Assembly: GCA_029204225.1 (NCBI GenBank)
Contig: CM055098.1
Span: 53,030,728 to 53,094,727, forward strand
DNA from: Diphasiastrum complanatum
Taxonomy: Eukaryota; Streptophyta; Lycopodiopsida; Lycopodiales; Lycopodiaceae
DNA length: 64,000 nucleotides
Direction of reading: 5' to 3'
Within the stretch, counting starts at the first letter, position 1, and every line of letters starts with the position of its first letter. Position numbers and translations under genes: made by a program. Positions 54,163 through 64,000 of the stretch are shown piece by piece. The notes under the pieces were generated by a model. That model made no database searches. It saw only the letters and a program-made list of their open reading frames with translations, and was not told the DNA's origin.

Positions 54163-54990
54163 TGTTGGGGGTATTCCCAACAAAGTGTAAATAAATAAAA
54201 TCCTCCAATAAAATGTGTTGCGAGGGCATGGCATCCTACGTGTATAAGCCCATGGCCCAATGAGCATGCAATTAAAGTTGTAAATAAAATAAACTTGACT
54301 TGGTCCTTGGAATTAAAATAAAACTAGAGGCCCAATGTCATTTTTAAACTTAGAGATTACTTTTTAAAGTTGGGTCCAAATTGGGACTCATATGAATCTT
54401 GTGATTTCTAATGTACTTTTTGTGGACCGTTGGATCAAGTTGGGTCCAGATGAATGGATAGGATCATTGTGAATATTAGCCAATAGGATTGAGGGGCATG
54501 GGCCTTCCCCATTTTATAAATAGGCACCATTTGTACACTATTTTCATGCTTAATGAAAAGGAGGAAACTCTACCATTTTTGGGATAGAAGCATCCTCATT
54601 TGCTATTCACTACTTGCTAATACTCTTGATTGTGTTTTTCATTGCTTTCTATTTTCATGTTTATTGTTTGCCGTAGTGAATGCTTTTCCATTAGCAAGCA
54701 TAAGGAGCATTTGAGCTAACCTCCACCCTCACTCTTTATCTCTCTTCTCTTCTCAACCTCATCTTTTCTATCCCTTCCCTTCACCCAAATCATGATGAAT
54801 GTTAGTGTAGAGGAGTAGAGTTAAAGGAGAGTCACCCAAATCATGATGAGTGTTAGTGGTGAGTAGAGTTAAGGGAGAAAGTAAGAAATTAACTAACAGT
54901 AGCATCTATGCATAGTTAGGTACCTATCCAGTGATCTAACCTTTGTTGACAAGCAGGAGGGCTATACTACAAGAGATCTTTGACCCCACA
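54163..54990 (+). mobile_element. Athila-like 5' LTR of the inner element (828 bp)
   Basis: Starts TGTTGGGGGTATTCCCAACA, ends GACCCCACA, one base before its primer site. TATAAATA box at 54,515. A short internal duplication (CACCCAAATCATGATGA, about 54,783 and 54,835) makes it longer than the outer copy. Confidence 0.93.
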
Positions 54991-54991
54991 G

Positions 54992-55009
54992 TGGCACCGT
55001 TGTCGGGGA
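54992..55009 (+). other. Primer binding site, tRNA-Asp type (inner element)
   Basis: TGGCACCGTTGTCGGGGA, two mismatches from the plant tRNA-Asp primer site. Confidence 0.88.
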
Positions 55010-56390
55010 TAGGTTTCCACTAACTAGTTTAGCTGCATTTTAGATATTTTCTTGTTTTTTAGAGTAGTTTAAGTAAATTTGTGGGAGTTAGAGTTAGTTT
55101 TCTGTATTTTTTTGTGTTTGGAATGTTCACAACTAGCGAAGGAGGTGTGAGAGGGTAGAGGAGGCCGGCTTGAAACCCAAACCAACCATCCAAAAAACTC
55201 AAAAACAAACCAATCTGCATTTTGGAGGGAAAAAGAGCCAAAAAACTTATCAGATTTTTATATCTCCAGAATAAGTGGGAATTAACCCTTGCATGACTGG
55301 CAGCAGCTCCAGGGTACTATCCCAAACCTGCATAGAAGCCTGCGAGAGTTAGTTCCAAGCAGATTTTAAAAATCAGAGAAAAATCATAAAAATTTCAAAA
55401 AACCCTTGGAAAAATCCAAAAAAATTCAAATCTTCATAAGAACTCTCGCAAAGCCCTATGAAATTCCACCTCAGTGAGACCAGGACACATAGAAGCTTGC
55501 GAGAGTGAGTTTGATGTATAAGCGCATGTGCGAGAGTTCTCAGTGAAAAAAAGACAAAAAAGTACCAGTGAACCCTCGTAGACAGTGAAATTTTCAGTTC
55601 CAGTGGTCAAGAACTCTCGCAAAGGATTTTGAAGTTCCAGCTTAGTGAGACAAGGACACAGAAGAGCTTGCGAGAGTTAGTTTGATTCCAGTGAGCAGAA
55701 AATTGGATTTAAGTGCAAAAAAATCACTAAAAAGTGAAGATCCAACAAATCCTTCTAGTAAGAACTCTCGCGGACCCTCTCAATCGATTCAGAATGTCAA
55801 TTTACATCAGTGATGAAGCCTGTGAGAGTTAGTGTGAAGATCTGGTGAAAATCAAGCTAAAAAAGTGGTTTTGAACCCTCGCAGATAGTGAAATTTTCAC
55901 TTCTTGCGAGAGTTAACTCTCATATAAAATTCTATAGTGAGATCTGACCCAGATCTAGCTACTGTGAACCTTGCGAGAGTTACTTCCTAGAGATCTGAAA
56001 GATATCAAGTTTTTTACCTGCAAAAATAGTTAAAGAACCCTCGCACAGCCAACCCTCGCACAAGATAACCCTCACAGACAAAATCACTGGAAAGATTTGC
56101 ATCAGATCCAACTACTATCAAAACCTCAGGTCAATCAGTGCAAGGAGTAAAAAGTTATCAAGGAAAAACCACCGTAAAAGGCCTACAATTCACTTTCGAC
56201 CGATCAGATTGATCAGATCCTTGAACATCCAGACTGCATCCTACCGTATAAGCAAGATCCAATCACTTTGGAATCCACCATCGGATGAATCTGCGATCGG
56301 GACGATCAATAGCACGAAGGATAGCAAATCAGGCACCACACCTTCCCAGATTAGCAATTGTGTAACAAGAGAGAACCGGAACCAGCACCA
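55010..56390 (+). other. Long leader with a TGCGAGAGTT motif array
   Basis: About 1.4 kb without a gene. From 55,341 to 56,076 it contains about 14 copies of TGCGAGAGTT or its complement AACTCTCGCA/AACCCTCGCA, for example at 55,341, 55,441, 55,499, 55,529, 55,612, 55,669, 55,763, 55,874, 55,905, 55,972, 56,036 and 56,051. Both orientations alternate, so the RNA could form many short hairpins. The same family motif recurs in the post-pol spacers. Confidence 0.85.
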
Positions 56391-56788
56391 ATGGATCCAA
56401 TGGGCCAACTCATACCTGTCACTCCCTTGCAAGCAGTCCGGAGAGCACCACAGATGGAAATACCAAAATATGACGGATCATCAGATCTCATCCAATTCTT
56501 CCATATCTACGAGCAAGCTTGTGAAATCTATGGCGAACGGACACCTGCGAAGAAGCTGATGTTATTTCCTATGTCCCTACTGGCATTGGCTCAGGATTGG
56601 TTTTTCAACCTGTCAATGGAAGAAAAATCCACCTAGGAAGCAGTTAAAGCGGCTCTCATTACGTGCTTTAAACCAAGGAAGTTCGTGGAAGACCCGTTTC
56701 TCCTGTTGAGCAAAGTCAAGATGGAAAAACGAGAAAGGGTCCGGGACTGTATTGAACAGGTCAAACATCTACGATTTGAGTGCAGTGC
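56391..56788 (+). pseudogene. Athila-like Gag N-terminal fragment
   Basis: From ATG 56,391: VRRAPQMEIPKYDGSSDLIQ, IYEQACEIYGERTPAKKLML and LLALAQDWFFNLSMEEKST, the retrotransposon Gag capsid domain. A TAG at 56,634 replaces the Trp codon of the usual TWEA block, and the frame goes on as FKPRKFVEDPFLLLSKVKME and EQVKHLRFECSA. It then joins directly to RT at about 56,789: the C-terminal Gag, zinc knuckles, protease and RT N-terminus are deleted. Confidence 0.88.
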
Positions 56789-57306
56789 AGTCTAGCCCCC
56801 TTGGACCAGCACAAGACAACATTTGCCACGAAATGGAGAACTTATGCCTATAAAGTGATGCCATTCGGACTTTGCAATGCCCCAAGCACTTTCCAACGAG
56901 TCATGCAGGTGGCATTCAAAGATTATTTGCAAAAAATTCTGAAAATTTTCTTGGACGATTTGTGCGTGCATGGACCAAATTCAGAACACTTATCCAATTT
57001 GGGGAAGGTGCTACAAAAATGCCGCAAATACCAGATCTCCCTGAATCCAGAAAAATGTCAATTCTGGGTGACACATGGCTTGATACTCGGCCATGTAGTG
57101 TCAAGACACGGGATCGCCACAGATCTATCAAAGATCAGGATCATTATTGTTCTACCACCACCGAGGATGATCCGCGAGGTCTACATTTTCATGGGTCATG
57201 CTAACTATTATAGGATCTTCATTCTTGATTTTGCGAAGTTAGCCAGACCAATTTACAAGCTCACAACGGATCCACATTGGAATGAGGAAGCTCTAAAGAC
57301 TTTCTA
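56789..57306 (+). pseudogene. Athila-like RT, C-terminal two-thirds
   Basis: Open reading DQHKTTFATKWRTYAYKVMP, FGLCNAPSTFQRVMQVAFKD, KIFLDDLCVHG (intact FLDD), QFWVTHGLILGHVVSRHGIA and GHANYYRIFILDFAKLARP. The N-terminal finger region with the first catalytic Asp is deleted, so it cannot be active. It matches the minus-strand copy at 11.35-11.80 kb closely. Confidence 0.9.
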
Positions 57307-57730
57307 GAAGATTAAGGATGCATTGATCTCAGCACCAATCTTATGACCACCCAATTGGTCCATTGAGTTTCATGTGCATACGGACAAAAAAAATTTTCCA
57401 ATCCGGTTCGCAAGCCGAAAGCTCAGTGATACCGAAATGAACTATTCAACCACATAGCGGAAAGCACTGGCAATGATCTATGCGGTTAAGAAGTTTCGAC
57501 ACTATTTGATGGCCACACATTTTGCTTTTTATTCAGACCATCAACCCTTGCTATATTTCGTTAATAAAACTTGCAACACCCGGAGAATCACCAGATGGCT
57601 ACTTCTGTTGTTGGAATTTGATTTTCGGATAGTAGTTCGCAAGGGAAAACAACACCACATGGCAGATCATGTGTCATGAATCAAGAGAAAGGAGATTGCC
57701 ACCCAACCCGATGATGAGTTAGCAGATGCT
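57307..57730 (+). pseudogene. Athila-like RNase H, degenerate
   Basis: After a TAG at 57,306: SIEFHVHTDKKNFPIRFASR near 57,360-57,420, where the region after the catalytic Asp is shortened, then MIYAVKKFRHYLMATHFAFY, SDHQPLLYFVNK and RKGKQHHMADHVS (57,473-57,679), ended by a TGA. Confidence 0.85.
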
Positions 57731-59006
57731 GCCGTATTTTACGTAGACACAATACCAGAATGGGCTGCCGACATTGTTGAATATCTAATGCGTGGCCAAC
57801 CAAACAAATCACTACCAAAGGCGGAATAGCAGAAATTGATCTTGAAGGCTAGACCTTATCAGCTGATTGCCGGCCAGTTTTATCAAAGAGGTCAAGATGG
57901 AATTCTTCGGCGGTGTATTCTTCCTTATGAGACCACCCAGATCATTTCGCTTTCACATGAGGGCATGGGTGGGGGTCATTTTTCATATGACATTATAGTT
58001 CGCAAGATCCTACAATCAGGATGTTGGTGGCCAACGATTCATAAAGATACGGAGGAATACTTGAAAAAGTGCGATGTGTGCCAAAGGGCAAGGAGACCAA
58101 CGAGATTGAACTATGATCTACTGCACCCAGTCTTAGCCCAAGCACCGTTCGAAAAATGGGGATTGGATTATATTGGTCCAATTCACCCTGCAACAAGGAG
58201 TTTCCAGGCTTGATACATAATCGTAGCCACAGACTACCTCACCAAATGGTCGAAGCCAAGGTAGTAAGAGTAGCTGATGCTAGGACCACTACCAAGTTCC
58301 TTTATGAAAATATTATTGTGCTCTTCAGATGCCCGGTGGAACTAGTCAGTGATCGCGGAAGCCATTTCATCAATGAGACCATCAAGGTCCTGTTGGAGGA
58401 ATTCTTCGTGATCCACAGAACCAGTACGCCTTATTATCCTTGTGGTAATGGGCAAGCAGAATCATCCAATAAGATCCTGTGTGGCGTGCTCACGAAAACG
58501 GTTGAAGCTAGCAGATCAGATTGGGAACACAAGTTGCATGCTGCACTGTGGGCATTCAGGACAACATATAAAAAAAGCACTGATCAAACACCCTTCCAAT
58601 TGGTATATGGTCAAGATGCTGTGATGCCAGTAGAGTTTTTAGTTCCTTCATTAAGGATTGTCACCGTGCAACGTCTTAATGAGTCCAAATCTCTACAGCT
58701 ATGCCATGAAGCTCTGCATAATCTCTGTAAAACACGCTTACTAGTTGTGCATGCACTGGCAGCTGAAAAAGAAATACGCAAAGCTTGGCATGATCACAGA
58801 TTACAAAAGAAGGATCTTTGTTCAATCTGGTCCTGATGTATAAAACCAAGGTGATCAAGGGGAAGTTAAAATTCACTGGCGAAGGTCCTTATAGGATCAA
58901 GGAAATTCTTAATCATGGAGCCGTGAACTTAGAAAAGCTAGATGGGACGTCATTCGACACACCCATCAACGGTAGCTGGTTGCACAAGTACTGGCCACCG
59001 CAGTGA
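57731..59006 (+). pseudogene. Athila-like integrase, frameshifted
   Basis: AAFYVDTIPEWAADIVEYLM-like lead, then 57,836-58,213 with AGQFYQRGQDGILRRCILPY, the HHCC finger (HEGMGGGHFS...CDVCQRARRPTRL) and FEKWGLDYIGPIHPA (first Asp). After a frameshift and TGA near 58,211 the core continues at 58,260-58,836: ELVSDRGSHFINETIKVLLE (second Asp), YYPCGNGQAESSNKILCGVL (Glu) and QTPFQLVYGQDAVMPVEFLV. The C-terminal module KGKLKFTGEGPYRIKEILNH and NGSWLHKYWPPQ ends at 59,006. Best preserved integrase of the three Athila-like copies. Confidence 0.9.
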
Positions 59007-60030
59007 GACAGATCCAGATTGGGGGTGGCACATTACAAAAAGCTAATCTGCTCAGCCATCACCGCTAGATCTAAGGAGATCAAGCCAAATCAAGCTAAAT
59101 CCATCAAGATTCAGTCAGATCTGGCAAGATCGAGAAAATCCATTAGAATCCAAAGAGGATCCAGATCCTGATAGGATAAAAAAGAAAGCAGATCATCAGA
59201 TTGACTGATGGATCTACTACCAAGAATCCATCAGAAATTCCAGAGAACTATCAACAGTCAGATTAAGCCTGGATGAAGCTGATTACCAGTTTACAAAAGT
59301 TAAAAATTAGAAAATCTCGAGATCTCGTCAAAAAACACTCTGAAAGAGCACTTTTTTCATGATCTTTTGATATTCCCTAGGAGATAGCTCTTGAAAATTG
59401 GACAGTCACTAGATCTGACCTAGATGCATCCATAAAAATCTCTACGAGAGTTTCTGATGGAGGAATCATCATTTTTTAGTGTATGCAAGAGTTTTCAGAA
59501 GCTAAATTTTCAGAACCCTCGCAGAGCATCAAGATCATCTTACCAACCCTTGCAAGGTGTCTAAATGGTATCAGAGTAATGAAATTAGTCTGCCTACATG
59601 GTCTGATCCTGAAAATCCACTCACTAGAACAAGTTGTGCGAGAGATGACTTCCTGCGAGAGTTGAACCCTTGCAGACAGCCTGAACCCTTGCAGAACCTT
59701 CGCATAGCAGTCAAATCACCTTCTGAACTCTTGCAGACTTCCCTGAGGTCTTGTAATTTTGTGAAGAAGGTGCATGCCAAAATTTGGGTAGAACTGAACA
59801 AGGGAAAGTGGATTTCACCTAATACGCACTCTAAATTCCGCTATATAAGGGCTGAATTTGAGTCATTTGTCACCTTTGCTAGCGAAGCTCTGTCGAAATT
59901 TCCACTGAAAATACCAAATTTTTTGTTTTCGACCAAACTTCCTACCAGCTATCATCTGCTCATATTAAACACTGATCTGCGTTCTGAACTACAATCATTG
60001 TCATCCAACACTCATTATTCTCAATTTTTT
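59007..60030 (+). other. Non-coding spacer between pol and ORF3
   Basis: About 1 kb without a gene. A GATC-rich part (59,060-59,170) and a motif-rich part (59,440-59,760: CTACGAGAGTT, AACCCTCGCAG, CTGCGAGAGTT, AACCCTTGCAG and others) are both shared with 8.7-9.5 kb. A TATATAAGG box at 59,840 lies about 190 bp before ORF3 and might be an internal promoter. Confidence 0.7.
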
Positions 60031-60031
60031 A

Positions 60032-63000
60032 TTGTTTCCACATCTTTTTCTATTTTCCACCGTTTTTTCTACTTTCTCTGAAGACTCTGGTGCCAAACAG
60101 GTAATCATCCATGACATCCCTGAGGCCACACAGATTTGGTCTTTACCCGCTGATGGTCTGATCCAACCATGGCTGCAGACAGCCGGCCCACTCCTTGAAG
60201 CAATGGGTTTTTACCCGGCGCTATTCCATTCCGAGATTAAGATTGGCCTCGCCCTTCAAGCTTACGCCACCTGGGATGAGGTCAAGGCTCGTTTCCACTT
60301 ACTGTACCAAGGTACCACGTACAAGGTCAAGATTAATGTCGACTCGATGGTCACCGTTGGCATTATGTCCGGTGATCGTCCACCCATCTCCCATCGCCAC
60401 GCCAAAGCTCTGATCAAACCATTCGTCACCCAAACCACACCAGAAATCCCCATCTAGACTAACAATGGTTACCTGATAGAAGCTATCACGGAACCCGTCA
60501 TTCAGGCGGCTGCGCATCTGTTGAATAACTTTTTGGTTATTTCAACATTTTGCAAGGACAGAATCCAGTCTACGCTGCTAAGTCAGATAGTGGAATCCTT
60601 TTTAGAATTCCCTAACCCCTTTGTTGTGCCATACGACTGGCATAGCTTTCTTATTCGCGAACTAACCAACTCCATCAAACCCAACAACCATGAGCGAATC
60701 GTAGTAGGCCCCCTATTGTGTAACTTTGCCTGCACACTTCTCGAGGCGAAAGTGTGCGGCTTCCAATGCTCATCCCTCCTGTCTACTCTTGTGCCACATA
60801 CTCACCTTTATCCGCCATCTCAAGCATCTACCTCCTCCCAACCTGCAGTTATTAACACAACGACCATCAAACAAATGCGTGGCGCTGCCTCTACCTCCAC
60901 ATCCCCACCAGTTACCCGAAGACATGTCTCCACCACCGCATTAACCACTCCATCAACCACCGCCACTTCCACTTTCGTGCAATCCTCCAATCCAATCTTT
61001 GTTGTGGCTACCTCTCTCTCTGCTCCATCCACATCTGTTTCTGTGTCCATCCCCGGTTTTTTCGTTGATACTACTCCTATCTCAGCTCCATTATCCACAA
61101 CACAATCCATCACCATCGCATCATCCATCACTCCTGCCACCATCGTTACCCCTCTCACATTCAATTCTTCTGATTCACAATTGTCCCCCGACACTCTAGC
61201 ATGGATGCAAGTTATAAATTTTTCACCCCCACGCCAGACACTTTCTGCTCCATCCTCACCTTCTTCCATACTCCACACCACCCTTTAGTTCCCCACTGTT
61301 CCTCCCATCCTCTCGTTCGGACATCCTCACCCATGTTTCCATAGTTGTTTCTCACACCCCACCTGCTTCACCAACAAAGGTTGCCGAGGGCAGCCAACCG
61401 TTGCTTGATGACGCATTTGTACAAACAATTTTTGTATCATCACCAGATCGGGCTGACCCTACCGCCCCAGATGGCATCAGGAAAAATGAAAACCTGATTG
61501 AAGACAATGACGACGGAATTCCACAAGTTGTCAGGGCCGATACAACACAAGCCCCTGCCAGTGCCAGTGTACCAACTGCTCCCACGGATCTAACGACGAC
61601 GTACCAAACTTTAGGAAAATACATTCTAGATGCGGTAGCAACCAAAGCTATTCTGGAAAGTAGGGTACTACATTTGGCAACGAGTAATACACAGTTGCGA
61701 GCAGACCTCACCAAGTTGCAGCAAGAGTTGATTTTGGCTTAGCAACACGAACAAGCAGGGCACCAGGAGATTGCCAAGCTATAGCAGAAGGAGGAGGGCC
61801 TAAATAAATATATTCAAAGCCTCTCCAAAGCGCTGACTGAGGCCTCCACAAAGGTGGCTGAAGCATTTCAATGGCTTGCCCCCATCCAGGCACAACTGAC
61901 ACTTTTGGAAGTAGAGAACATGCGCCTGGGGACGGAGGTCAAAGCCTTACAAGACGAAAAGCTCATCTGGTTAGCTCAATCTGCATCGGACACAAGGCCT
62001 CTTTTCCAATCAGAGATGAATCTTCTACGGCGTCAGGTGCAGATTTATAGCCAAACCCTCAACAGCTACCAGGCGGAGTTCAATAAGTATCGGACAAGCG
62101 CAACGCAAGAGCTCGCCCAGGCCAAGCAAGCCCTCAAGGAGTGCCAACAATACATGGAAATGAAGGCCCAGCCCACCCTCGTGGTAATTCCACCACCACC
62201 TAATTTTGACGCTGCACAGGCTAGTACCAACCAAGATCAGAGTTAGCAGCCAGTAGGGGGATTTCAACCAGATCAAGGGTCCAAAGGCCAAGACCAAGGG
62301 CACACAGATGCGACTGCTGAGACACAAGACCAAAGCCAAGGCACAACCACCAGCCAAGGCCAAGCAACATCATCCAGAGGTTCGCGTACGATATCTGCCA
62401 ACCGGGCCTTCCGAAGACCGAAGTCCGTGGAGAAGAACATCAATGAATTTTTATCCAAATATCCCCACGAGTCATCAAGAGACGGTTGGCAGATATCATT
62501 CTCAGCTTAAACCATCAAGTGAAAAGAACTGCAAGCCTTACCCGCTCTCCAACCACAACCGGAGTGGCGACAACAGTTATTTGAGAGAGACTTGCGGCCA
62601 TCAAGGCTTACGTGACGAGTCCGCGACAGTTACGGGTGAACGCGCATTTCCTGCCATGTCCAAGAAGATCCAAATGGGCGGAATGTGGCACTCTTCTGGA
62701 CCAGGTCACACTGCACAATTTCAACTGGCCAATCATCAAATCCGAATATGGGTGGACTGCGAATGTAGACGCTAGAAGGGCTCTCTCCGCATTCGCCAGT
62801 CACTACATCAATTGTCCCGATCCCACAGTCCGCGCGGCAGCCACTTACGTCCCGGATGGCGAAGGTTCAAAGGACTGAAATTTTTCTCTGAGTATTGGGA
62901 ACATTCGCCTAACTACTTATTCTCAATATTAACTTACAATATTTAATGGGCATTGAAACAAAATGGAATGATTTCCTTCCCTCCATATTTTTTGATCCAA

Positions 63001-63250
63001 ATAAGATGCTAGCTTTCGCCAAAGTCGAAGACCACCTGCCAGTCGCTCGCGTATATTACCGAGCTGCATTCCTTGGAGATCCCTGGATGAAACGATTCCA
63101 AGCATGGGTGGATCAGGAATGGCTGACAGGAGTCCACAAGTCCTTCCACACGCCAAAGGACTCGAAGAAACTGGACCGTCTCAACTTCATTGAAGACGTT
63201 ACGGGCTATCTGATCCACCAAAGGCGGTCCAAAAGAATGCTATACTAAAC
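60032..63250 (+). pseudogene. ORF3 of Athila-like element (copy 3), most complete, frameshifted
   Basis: Sense gene downstream of pol, about 1000 residues in all, in pieces 60,032-60,457, 60,521-61,288, 61,401-61,742, 61,854-62,246, 62,612-62,878 and 62,946-63,248. Domain order: N-terminal domain (EDSGAKQVIIHDIPEATQIW, PLLEAMGFYPALFHSEIKIG, AYATWDEVKARFHLLYQGTT, GIMSGDRPPISHRHAKALIK); a helical segment (VPYDWHSFLIRELTNSIKPN); a 150-residue Ser/Thr/Pro-rich region; a coiled coil (SRVLHLATSNTQLRADLTKL; LRRQVQIYSQTLNSYQAEFN); and a C-terminal domain (NFNWPIIKSEYGW, NCPDPTVRAAATYV, PVARVYYRAAFLGDPWMKRF). It has no transmembrane segment that I can see, unlike a fusion glycoprotein. Function unknown. 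Ends 45 bp before the 3' LTR. Confidence 0.75.
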
Positions 63251-63294
63251 CGGCAGAGTGCCAAGGGACCGGCACTACTTCAGGCAATGGGTCC

Positions 63295-63895
63295 TGTTGG
63301 GGGTATTCCCAACAAAGTGAAAATAAAAAAAATCCTCCAATAGAATGTGTTGCGAGGGCATGACATCCTACGTTATAAGCCCATGGCCCAATGAGCACGC
63401 AATTAAAGTTGTAAATAAAATAAACTTGACTTGGGCCTTGGAATTAAAATAAAACTAGAGGCCCAATGTCATTTTTAAACTTAGAGATTACTTTTTAGAG
63501 TTGGGTCCAAATTGGGACTCACATGAATCTTGTGATTTCTAATGTACTTTTTGTGGACCCTTGGATCAAGTTGGGTCCAAGATGAATGGATAGGATCATT
63601 GTGGATATTAGCCAATAGGATTGAGTGGCAAGGGCCTTCCTCATTTTATAAAAAAGCACCATTTGTACACAATTTCCATGCTTAATGAAAAGGAGGAAAC
63701 TCTACCGTTTTTGGAAGAGAAGCATCCTCATCTGCTATTCACTACTTGCTCATGCTCTTGATTGTGTTTTCCATTGCTTTCTATTTCCATGTTTATTGTT
63801 TGCCATAGTGAATGCTTTTTAATTAGCAAGCATAAGGAGCATTTGAGATAACCTCTACCCTCACTCTTTATCTCTCTCTCTTTCTCTCTTCTCAT
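63295..63895 (+). mobile_element. Athila-like 3' LTR of the inner element, truncated
   Basis: Starts TGTTGGGGGTATTCCCAACA and follows the inner 5' LTR for about 600 bp (TATAAAAA at 63,647), then breaks off after CTCTTCTCA. About six differences occur in the first ~110 bp by eye. The bases just before it (CAATGGGTCC) do not form a convincing polypurine tract. Confidence 0.92.
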
Positions 63896-64000
63896 AGTGT
63901 GAAAATCTGGTGAAGATCAAGCCAAAAAGTGGTTTTGAACCCTCGCAGAAAGTGAAATTTTCACTTCTTGCGAGAGTTAACTCTTGCAGAGAATTCTATA
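63896..64000 (+). other. Resumed Athila-like leader with motif array
   Basis: Matches 55,829-55,930 of the leader (TAGTGTGAAAATCTGGTGAA...; two TGCGAGAGTT-type motifs). It directly follows the broken LTR and most simply represents the outer element's leader resuming after the nested copy, with the intervening leader and LTR end deleted. It runs off the window. Confidence 0.8.

Noticed and set aside
54163-54990. Tandem duplication rather than nested insertion as the origin of the two adjacent LTRs
   Set aside because: Kept as an alternative only: leader sequence reappears after the 3' LTR, which fits nesting better, but the right flank is outside the window.
60820-61281. 153-codon minus-strand reading opposite ORF3
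   Set aside because: It lies antisense to the Ser/Thr/Pro-rich part of ORF3; low-complexity ACC/TCC codons leave the opposite strand open by chance.
60032-63250. Retroviral envelope glycoprotein
   Set aside because: Position fits an env-like gene, but there is no visible signal peptide, fusion peptide or transmembrane anchor; composition is globular, Ser/Thr/Pro-rich and coiled coil.
1-64000. tRNA, rRNA or small structured RNA genes
   Set aside because: No cloverleaf or rRNA sequence was recognised; the tRNA-like words seen are primer binding sites next to LTRs.

Overview
This window is plant nuclear DNA dominated by decayed LTR retrotransposons, with one intact host gene. Plant origin rests on three things: Ty1/copia elements primed by initiator-Met tRNA, a chromodomain Ty3/gypsy element and Athila-like Ty3/gypsy elements primed by tRNA-Asp, and a plant-type HSL-family carboxylesterase. 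The density of old, nested and truncated elements implies a very large, repeat-rich genome. A Penelope-like reverse transcriptase fragment and the overall style would suit a gymnosperm, but species or clade cannot be fixed from this sequence.

Layout. 1-2.7 kb: copia pol remnant on the minus strand, head-to-head with a plus-strand copia element (2.8-6.16 kb) that has lost its integrase and carries a solo LTR with a clean 5-bp target duplication (4150-4919). 6.16-12.66 kb (minus) and 12.66-20.5 kb (plus): two Athila-like gypsy elements fused head-to-head. Each has pol, a non-coding spacer and an extra sense ORF (called ORF3 here). 20.6-24.6 kb: a probable non-autonomous LTR element carrying zinc-knuckle remnants and an uninterrupted 442-codon ORF with an internal duplication. 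24.7-26.46 kb (minus): a deleted Athila-like fragment nested one base beyond the primer site of a copia-type LTR. 26.5-30 kb: decayed sequence with a dispersed repeat, an unidentified broken coding region and a gypsy PR-RT remnant. 30,337-31,350: the intact, intronless carboxylesterase gene.

31.85-33.72 kb: an old gypsy pol remnant, interrupted by a nearly complete chromovirus (33.72-40.66 kb; LTR, tRNA-Met primer site, gag, PR, RT, RNase H, integrase with chromodomain, PPT, truncated LTR). 40.66-43.39 kb: two copia fragments (minus), one nested in the other. 43.39-45.15 kb: a degenerate Penelope-like RT (minus). 45.5-47.2 kb: leader and LTR of another tRNA-Met-primed element (minus). 47.2-53 kb: no recognisable genes, but a second copy of the dispersed repeat, a 45-bp minisatellite, a five-unit tandem array with a period near 350 bp, and an (AC)n tract. 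53.03-64 kb: an Athila-like element whose leader has been invaded by another copy of the same family; the inner copy runs 54,163-63,895 and the outer leader appears to resume at the right edge.

No LTR element here looks autonomous: all pol genes have stops, frameshifts or deletions. The most original signals are ORF3, conserved in three diverged Athila-like elements; a dense array of a short motif (TGCGAGAGTT and its complement) in the leader and post-pol spacer of that family; the Penelope-like RT; the ~350-bp tandem array; and the duplicated 442-aa ORF.
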